DNA from: Macrostomum hystrix
Lineage: Eukaryota; Platyhelminthes; Macrostomidae
DNA length: 64,000 nucleotides
Direction of reading: 5' to 3'
NCBI GenBank assembly: GCA_950097015.1
Contig: CATNEN010000006.1
Location: 1 to 64,000 of the forward strand
The position numbers were made by a program, and so were the translations under genes. The notes beneath the pieces are model-generated. The model ran no database searches. It saw nothing but the letters and a program-made list of their open reading frames with translations, and was not told where the DNA came from. Shown piece by piece: positions 56,613-64,000 of the stretch. Position 1 is the first letter of the stretch. Every line of letters starts with the position of its first letter.

Positions 56613-59600
56613 CTTCGTTTTAGACCCCTAACTGCCGAGCTGCCGACCCCGGTCGACCCTGTTGTGAAAGTAGCCAAGCTCTTCTGCTGGGCCTTCTTTC
56701 GGTCCTCCTGCAGCTGGAAGATTCTCGTCACCGTCAGCGGAGCGATGGTTCGTCTATGCGTAGGCGTTACGCCGCCTGCGCTGTTGCTGATTGCGTCTGG
56801 TGGGACTATCGAACCTTGGCGGTGACGGCGATTCGGGTGGATAAGATGTTCATTCAGGGACCATTGGGTAGAGGCAGTCTGTTGAGGGACCATAATAGGG
56901 GTTGTAGCCTAGTAGGGGTTGTAGCCTAGTAGGGGGTTGTAGCCTAGTAGGGGGTTGTAGCCTAGTAGGGGGTTGTAGCCTAGTAGGGGTTGTAGCCTAG
57001 TAGGGGTTGTAGCCTAGTAGGGGTTGTAGCCTAGTAGGGGTTGTAGCCTAGTAGGGGGTTGTAGCCTAGTTGGGGGTTGTAGCCTAGTAGGGGTTGTAGC
57101 CTAGTAGGGGTTTTAGCCTAGTAGGGGGTTGTAGCCTAGTAGGGGTTGTAGCCTAGTAGGGGTTGTAGCCTAGTAGGGGTTGTAGCCTAGTAGGGGTTGT
57201 AGCCTAGTACGGGGTTGTAGCCTAGTAGGGGTTGTAGCCTAGTAGGGGTTGTAGCCTAGTAGGGGGTTGTAGCCTAGTAGGGGTTGTAGCCTAGTAGGGG
57301 TTGTAGCCTAGTAGGGGTTGTAGCCTAGTAGGGGTTGTAGCCTAGTAGGGGTTGTAGCCTAGTAGGGGGTTGTAGCCTAGTAGGGGGTTGTAGCCTAGTA
57401 GGGGGTTGTAGCCTAGTAGGGGTTGTAGCGTGGTTCGATTTCTTACTCCACTGGAATAATTGTTTCATTTAGCTCGTAGCAACACACTTAACTCTGCATT
57501 GCACGCAGCTGTTAAATGGGTACCAGGATTAGCTGGGGACAATTCAGGGTGGGTGTGGCGTCCCCTCAGTCCATGGACTGAACATCCGCACGCAGCGTTC
57601 AGATGCGCCGCGCAATGGCTGAAGCAGTGCAGTCGGCTGCACATATGGCCCAGTCGGAGCAAGTGAAATAAATATTTAAAAAAATTATTCCTTTTATTGG
57701 TTGGAAGCAGTCTGTTGAGGGACTCTTGCGCATGGTCCTCATGGGGTGTTTACTAGTGAAATCCAACGATGATCATAAATCTGATCAAAAACAGAGGCGT
57801 CTACAAATTGCATTAACCAAACCTGCGGGAGTTGCCTTTGATCCTTTGCTACCGCTGCTGCCGTTGCTGCCTCCCCCAGCTCCGCCAGGGCCGCAGATGC
57901 CACCGCCAGCGCCGCCGCTGTGAGAAAAAGCAACTGGTAGATCGACGAATCGCTGATCGATGCTGCTGCCCAGCTCGTTGTTGAATCCGCCGGCAATGGT
58001 GGTGCCGAAGCCGTTGCCGATGCCGAGCTCGCCAGCCCGTCTCTGCTGCAGGCAGGCGCCCCTGATTGTTTGAGCAGGTGGGAAAGACGCTTTTTTCGCA
58101 ATTATTTTCTTTTCAGTAAAAAGAGCACGCTATTTTTCCACCGGAGAACGACCGTTTCAACTACACAATGCCTACTACACGATAGTTCCTAAACTAAATG
58201 ACCGATTTTCTTAAACGTTAACCCTTTAGACCAAAATTTTCCACTTACGATTTACGATTATCGTAAGTTACAATTAACTAACTACCTTCCAGAATGACAA
58301 AACATCAGCATCGTCGAAATATTCAGCAATTCTTGTCGAAGGCCCCGGTGACAAGGACAACAAGCCCTGCACACCGTTGCAGTCTGTACAGCGCCGACTG
58401 CAGAGGCGGACCTGTATGATGAAGCAGCTCTGCTGGACGTCCGCGCACAATGCCGACTGCACTCGGTGCAATTTCTAACGACTGCAAGGAACCCGGATTA
58501 TCCATGTCACGATCTGACTCGGCAACCTCCCCCGCGGCGCCTGCTGAAGTTGACGGTTTTCAGCAGACGTCACCACGACCGCCTCTGGGGCGAGGCTGGT
58601 GATCTGCTGATTCTGCTCGAGGCAGCCTCGATTCAGCAGGAGCTGCATGCTAACCATGCCCGGGTGGTCGCGCAAGTGCTGGAAGCGCGGCCCCGAACAG
58701 AGTGATCGGCGACCGTCCGAAAATCAAAAGCGAAGAATTTCGGCCGTCACGCGAGGCACGCTGCCGCCTCGCTCAGCTCCGCTAAGGATTCTGTCCGTTA
58801 CTGACAGACTTTTAGCACCGCCTGAATCCCCAGGTTGAAGACCGCTGCGGTGACTGCGGGCAGTTGGGCCACAGCACGCGGCATCTCTTCGTTTGCCCGG
58901 CCAGACCGACAACCCTAACGGCCTTTGTCTCTGGGAGCTGGGAGCGGCCGGTCGGCGTGGCCCGGCGTCAAGCTAACCTCTGCATCTCTGCTAACGCTGT
59001 TCCTAAGGGTACCACGGAGTATTTTAAATGCCCCGTGGTCCTTCTACTTTTAAAATAATATTGTCAGTATAGTAGTACACTCTAATTAACCCTTTGTGAG
59101 GTCTAGGCAGTTTAACGCAGTAAAACCTACCTGTGCAGGCTCAGCAGTGTAAGCCTCTCGCACAGCTCCAGCCTCGCAGCGATGCGTCTGCCGTCGTGTG
59201 TCATGAAAAACTCGCTCACCGGCGCGTGCGTACTCAAGGACGTCACCTTGGTGAAGTCCGTGAGGCTCCACACGAAGAACGTTCCGTCCATGCCGCTGCT
59301 GATTGAGTGCTGATCATCGGCCGTCAGCCGCAGCCCGGTGACCAGGGCGTCGTGAGCCTGACAGTTCGCCAGCTGACACCCGGACACGTAGTTCCACAGC
59401 ACCAGGCGGCCGTCTTGGCCACCGGACACAACGCGCCGCAGGCTGGCTGTCATGCGGACTTGACTCACCATGTCGGAGTGACCGTCCACTAGCACCTAAA
59501 AATGCATTTGAAACCATTTCGGCTCTTAGCGCTAAGCTGTTTTGCTGATTGCTTCAATAAATTGCTGATTGTTCCACTCAGATTCATGAATGTAAGCTAT

Positions 59601-62600
59601 TCAACTCGACTGTATAGTTCGCTCCGCCCCTATTCCACTGATTTCTCATCTGTGATTGGCTGGCTTACTTCCATCACAGGCATAGGCCCAACCGAACCCA
59701 CCCTCCTCCTCTGTCTGATTGGCTAGCGTTCGACGTGCACCACACTCTCTTACCCAAGTTCCTTAGTTTAATTTCATTGGTAAGTCATATACTCAACTCA
59801 CTTGGGTCAGGGAGCCGTCAGCAGCGCGCCACACCTTCAAGGAAGAATCCTGGCCACCGGTGATCACGAAGCTGCCATCGGGACTGAAGGCCAGACAGCC
59901 GATGCCCTCCTGGCCGTGGCTCAGCGTGTTCAACAGGCGTCCGTCGGCGGCGTCCCAGAGGTAGGCCAGCCGGTCATCGCCGCTCAGGACCAACCGGCTG
60001 GAGGGAAAGCACTTCAATAGGCTGGTGTTGCACCTGCAGGGCACAGGAGAGTGAACCGGGTCATTGATTCCTTGATAGTAGAAAGACCACGGGGTATATC
60101 GAGATACTCAACGATTCTCGTCGGGGTGTTAGTTGACAAAAATATGGGCATAAAGTTTCTGCTGAAAAAGTTGCATCATGGAACTATGTCGACTCCACAA
60201 ACTGTCATTTTTTCTTTTTCTTTTTTTTCTTGAAAGTACCCTATCGGCATCTTAAATACCGCTGCTTTTGTTGAAGATCCCGATGGTCGCCGCCGATGCT
60301 CTCGAGACGGCGATGAAGGGGACTTTGGCGCCTGAGATGATGAGAAAAAAGGTCCCTATTATAAGGATCCATCTATAAGTGCTTGGAATCTGCACTTTAG
60401 AATGTATTTCAAAAGCTATCCAACAAAGAACAGTACAATTTGACACAATGTCTATAAGCGGGATTTTGTTAATGTTGACCGACCAACTTCGGCAATCTGA
60501 TGCCTAAATGATCTGTTGAGCAAACAGAAGCTTCGTGCCTGAAGTCAAGGCTATCAGTGCAACATCTGGATAATGGAAAAATTAATATTGACGTGCTCCT
60601 GTCTTATGTCCGAGCGAAATAATCCCTTTATCATAAAGCGGATTTCCTTTGTCGTCTCACTCACTCTTTCAATCACCGTGCAACTGCGCTAAGCTATAGA
60701 AACTAAGCACAAGAATATAAATTCCAATCTTGGGGAGTCCATGGCGTTTCGCAAAGATGTCTTATCCGGCTGTACTTTTTGCAACTAGGCAGTTAAACCT
60801 GTGGCACAGAAGTCTTTGCAAAGTAAATAAAGAGAGCGGGGTTCAGTGGAGGAGCGGTTAACGCGTTTGCCTCTCGCACCAAGGTCTTTGAGCTCGATTC
60901 CGCGGCGAGGCCACATTCATTTGAGGAGCAGCCGCGGAGAGAAGGCTTTGGGTTTCTCATGCAATTTACGCCCTTGAGGGCCAACCTCCAATGTACAGTG
61001 AGAGTGTACACTGCCTGACTATGAGAAAGTTAGGGCAGATGTACACACCAGTGTGAGTGTGTGCCTGCGTACAGTATATGTGTGCGTGTGTGCTCAGGAG
61101 TCAGCGAAATGGGCATAATTACTTCGCTGGCTGCAGGTCTAGTGTCACCGAATGATGTGCCTATGCCCGAGCCCTCAAGCAATTAAAATTGTTATTATTA
61201 TTATTATTATTTTTTTTATTTTATTTATTTATTATTATTACAGAGAGCTTTAAAGAGTTGGTCATTGACGGGTTACAAAAAATGTCTGTATGCCACTTTC
61301 AATTCAAGTTTGCTCACTTAATAATAAGCAGAATTTCTGCAGACTCCAGCTTATGCTTTGATTTTTCATCCTTGGAAGCCGCAGCAGCAGCAGCTCTAGT
61401 CGATCTCAAAGACCAAATCCTGACCTCATCGCCTGAGTCGGCGGTGAGCACGGAGGCGTCATTCGAAGCTCCGGTTCCAGCGCTGCCGCCGTTCTTAATA
61501 AAGTAGGCAGCCCGCACAGGTCTGCGGTGGCCCGCCAGCTGCATTGCAGGTCGCAGCGCCTCACCGGCCAGCCGCCACAGCCAGCAGGCATTGTCTGTGC
61601 CAGCCGATAGCAGCCAGCGGGCGTCGCCACCGAGCCGAACGCAGGAGATGCTGGCCGGATGCGCCCGCACCGACTCGAGGAGAGCGGCGCTCTCCAGCTG
61701 CCAGAGCTGCAGGAGGCCGTCAACGCTGCCGGTGACCGCTAGCTGACCATTGTGGCTGAGGTGACAGCAGGTGATGGGTGAGTCTGGACACTCCGGACTG
61801 GAGGGCGGCTCGGATGATGAAGACGCGGCCGCGGCGGCAGCCTCAGCGACGCGCTGATCAATCTCCAGGTTCCAGTAGCGCACGGAATGCTTTTTGAAAA
61901 AAAGATTATTTTTCAACATGAAGTTCCGCCTGATTAATATTATATTAACATTTGAAGATTTGTAGGTACTGGCACATTATTTTGTAACCTGAGCACACTA
62001 GCATACAGATACAGTAAGCAAGCACACAATCACAAGTGTGTTCATTTGTCTTTTAAGGGCGTAGATTGCACAAAAATACCCCAAAACCTTCTCTCTGCGG
62101 CTGCACCCCAAATGAATTTAGCCTGACTGCGGAATCGAGCTCAGGGACCTTGGTGCGAGAGGCAAACGCGTTAACCGCTCTGCCACTCACCTACTAATTT
62201 CGAATTATAATATATACGCACATACTACTGACGCTGGCGATCCTATTAGGCCAACTTATTTAGCGTTACAAAGCATCCTACTCACCTTCTGTCCAACAAT
62301 GATATAGTTGCCGTCGGGCGTGGCCTTGACGGATAGCACTGGTCCGCTGTGTTCGCCAGGAAAGTGGCACTGAGTCTCCTTAGTAAAGATATTCACAACC
62401 AGGGTTTGCCCATCCGCGCAGCCCAACACGGTGTGCTTGGAGTCCGTTGTGACTGTCATCGCGGTGACCTTGTCACTGACGCTGTCCATCTCGTGGATGT
62501 GAGCTCCTGTGGCGATTGATTTGACTAGGACGCGCCCGTCCGCGCAGGCCACTAGCAGGAAGGTGGATTCGGCGCTGAGGCAGACGCAGCTCACTGGGCT

Positions 62601-63707
62601 GATCAAATCGTCGAACGTCATCATGAGGCTCATGTCGCTGAAGTACCAGACTTTCACTTTGAAGTCGTCGGCGCCACTGATGAGAAGCGAGCAGCTGGAG
62701 TTGAGTGTGGCCGCTCGGACCCGACCAGTGTGACAGGTGGAGTTGAATTCCACAGAGAGGCCAGCGACCCGAATCTTGGCGAGGCTGCCATCAGCTGAAC
62801 CGGAGACCAGGTAGCGACCGCAGCGGCTCAGGTGCAGTGTCAGCACAGGCTTTGGGTGCAGTCTGAGAGTGGTATGAGAATTAGAATCAGTGCGAATCGG
62901 TTGTAAAGCTGGATTTATTGGTCTTTAAATCCAAAAGACGCTCGAAGATCATAGGTCATGAGAATGGTGTGCTCCTGAGGATGGTGTGCTCCTGAGGATG
63001 GTGTGCTGCTGTGGATGGTGTGCTCCTGTGGATGGTGTGCTGCTGTGGATGGTGTGCTCCTGTGGATGGTGTGCTCCTGAGGATGGTGTGCTCCTGTGGA
63101 TGGTGTGCTGCTGTGGATGGTGTGCTCCTGTGGATGGTGTGCTGCTGTGGATGGTGTGCTCCTGTGGATGGTGTGCTGCTGTGGATGGTGTGCTCCTGTG
63201 GATGGTGTGCTCATGTGGATGGTGTGCTCCTGAGAATGTTGTGCTCATGAGGATGGTGTGCTCCTGAGAATGGTGTGCTCCTGAGAATGGTGTGCTCCTG
63301 AGAATGGTGTGCTCCTGAGAATGGTGTGCTCCTGAGAATGGTGTGCTCCTAATAATAGTGGTCTCATGAGGATGGTGTGCTCCTAATAATAGTGGTCTCA
63401 TGAGGATGGTGTGCTCCTAATAATAGTGGTCTCATGAGGATGGTGTGCTCAATAATAGTGGTCTCATGAGGATGGTGTGCTCCTAATAATAGTGGTCTCA
63501 TGAGGATGGTGTGCTGCTGAAAAAAAATTAATAAGACTAAATCGCGATCTTGGTTGATCAACCAGAAAGTTTTTAAGTCTCACTTGATCAGTTGAGTCTC
63601 CTCAGTTCCATGGGTGTCGAATACAAGAACTTCGCCGTTCATATTTCCAACCGTCAGCAGATGGTTGTTCGGCGTGATGTCCAGACAAGTGACTGGCGTT
63701 GTGTTGT
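56390..63707 (-). CDS. WD40-repeat protein with Gly-rich, polyQ tail and C-terminal CaaX box (5' end outside window)
   Basis: Seven exons join with matching phases: 63707-63584, 62862-62286, 61889-61318, 60033-59802, 59495-59131, 58061-57823 and about 56890-56390. The first five encode roughly twelve WD-like repeats (PVTCLDITPNNHLLTVG, HLSRCGRYLVSGSADGS, FSPDGSFVITGGQDSSLKVW, GGQDGRLVLWNY), the style of the beta-propeller tail of NWD1/NWD2-type proteins. That assignment is only suggestive. The sixth exon is Gly-rich and the last has about 16 Gln, ending KSRFCLIL, a CaaX box predicted to be geranylgeranylated. Linking the last two exons to the WD40 part rests on splice phase; a stop codon reading through the donor at 59131 would instead end the protein at 59127. 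An inserted SINE array separates the last exon from its original acceptor. Confidence 0.7.
56532..56610. repeat. CTG/CAG trinucleotide repeat encoding polyglutamine
   Basis: About 16 uninterrupted ctg units on the plus strand at about 56563-56610, read as CAG on the coding minus strand, giving the Gln tract in the last exon of the WD40-CaaX gene. Confidence 0.9.
56875..57722 (+). mobile_element. SINE family A insertion with an amplified tRNA-like head and 17-bp target duplication
   Basis: The word gcagtctgttgagggac occurs at both ends (56875-56891 and 57706-57722), a 17-bp target-site duplication. Between them lie about 31 tandem copies of the 17-bp SINE start ggggttgtagcctagta (56893-57430), then B-box-like ggttcgatttcttactcc and the normal family body to about 57690. 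So a single insertion has its own first 17 bases expanded. It lies at the start of the last exon of the WD40-CaaX gene. Confidence 0.9.
58290..59000 (+). pseudogene. Non-LTR retrotransposon (CR1/Jockey-like) ORF2 C-terminal fragment
   Basis: Across several frames the plus strand reads LLDVRAQCRLHSVQFLTTARNP, HHDRLWGEAGDLLI, SREARCRLAQLR and then CGDCGQLGHSTRHLFVCPARPTTLT, followed by LWELGAAGRR. The spaced Cys/His pattern with HLFxCPxxPTxLT and a later LW is typical of the end of CR1/Jockey-type LINE polyproteins. Frameshifts and stops show it is dead. It lies antisense in the intron between the fifth and sixth visible exons of the WD40-CaaX gene. Confidence 0.7.
60838..61190 (+). mobile_element. 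SINE family B copy in a WD40-gene intron
   Basis: A-box-like gtggaggagcgg, B-box gagctcgattccgcgg and the full family body and tail. It ends in a ttatta-rich microsatellite (61190-61240), the likely 3' tail of the element. Confidence 0.88.
61960..62200 (-). mobile_element. SINE family B copy, inverted, in a WD40-gene intron
   Basis: Reverse complement shows gtgagtggcagagcgg, gagctcgattccgcag and the body agccgcagagagaagg. The tail is shorter than in the 60838 copy. It lies on the other side of the exon at 61889-61318. Confidence 0.85.
62965..63515. repeat. Composite minisatellite, 17-bp then about 32-bp units, in a WD40-gene intron
   Basis: Left part: about 23 copies of gatggtgtgctcctgag and variants (17 bp). 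Right part (about 63345-63515): five copies of a unit of about 32 bp combining the same ggatggtgtgctcct with aataatagtggtctcatga. The longer unit thus arose from the short one plus adjacent sequence. Confidence 0.93.
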
Positions 63708-64000
63708 CTGTCAGAGTACATAATTATAGTGAGTACAGGCACAGTGAGGAATCAATTTCCGCCAGTCTGAATGCCTGCTTCAACTTTACGAGCTATGCTG
63801 ATCCCTCGATAATAAATTATGGCCACGGGAACCGAGATAGGAAAAAATGATAGCAGCCGCATCAGGTGGGCGATGGCGTGCCTGTCGGATTAATTCGCTA
63901 CTCGCGGGTCCGGAAAGAAAAAGTCGGGTAACTACGCTAGGCGGAGGGTGAGGCAATCGGTACGGTTGATTAGGTCCGAGAAGACTCCGATCTACGAGCT
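63708..64000. other. Window end, intron of the WD40 gene
   Basis: No further exon of the WD40 gene is recognised here; the acceptor at 63708-63709 belongs to the first visible exon. Upstream exons must lie beyond the window. Confidence 0.4.

Noticed and set aside
58466-58705. A possible host exon of about 80 codons
   Set aside because: Together with the downstream CGDCGQLGHSTRHLFVCP block it fits a LINE ORF2 C-terminus better.

Overview
The window is eukaryotic, metazoan genomic DNA. Its genes are split by GT-AG introns, their products have clear animal orthologues (including a motile-cilium protein), and the space between and inside them is filled with minisatellites, tRNA-derived SINEs, DNA transposon remnants and a complete LTR element. 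Gene content and repeat style suggest a lophotrochozoan, plausibly a free-living flatworm of the Macrostomum type. That is an inference; nothing in the sequence names the species.

Layout. 1-10,000: a hAT-like terminus, a SINE and three tandem arrays, one about 5.4 kb long. 10,052-16,833 (minus): a ZNFX1-like superfamily 1 helicase with NFX1-type zinc fingers, followed unusually by two PARP-type ADP-ribosyltransferase domains. 21,484-24,731 (minus): the catalytic subunit of protein kinase CK2 in five exons. 27,448-29,594 (plus): CCDC113/CFAP263 in four exons. 29,866-34,178: a recently inserted non-autonomous LTR retrotransposon on the minus strand. 34,876-36,208 (minus): EXOSC3/RRP40. 38,527-40,211 (minus): ELAC1-type tRNase Z. 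40,850-43,305 (minus): DCAF13/SOF1. 43,800-46,420: SINE and Merlin transposon remnants. 48,220-48,783 (plus): a small two-exon protein with two SEY motifs. 50,872-55,281 (plus): an RS/RG-rich basic protein in five exons. 56,390-63,707 (minus): the C-terminal part of a WD40 protein ending in a CaaX box; its 5' end lies outside the window.

There is no operon logic. The genes cover RNA metabolism (exosome cap, tRNase Z, U3 processome factor, ZNFX1-like helicase), signalling (CK2) and cilia (CCDC113). Almost every larger intron, and the flank just after two stop codons, carries its own private minisatellite with a 17-32 bp unit.

A caveat runs through the window. Several strongly conserved genes (CK2 alpha, DCAF13, EXOSC3, ZNFX1-like) are interrupted by single-base shifts. 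In the resolvable cases each is one extra base in a homopolymer, which looks more like residual assembly error than gene death. The most interesting biology is the ZNFX1-double-PARP architecture, followed by a SINE with an amplified tRNA-like head inserted at an exon boundary of the WD40-CaaX gene, and a tRNase Z that seems to lack its usual exosite segment.
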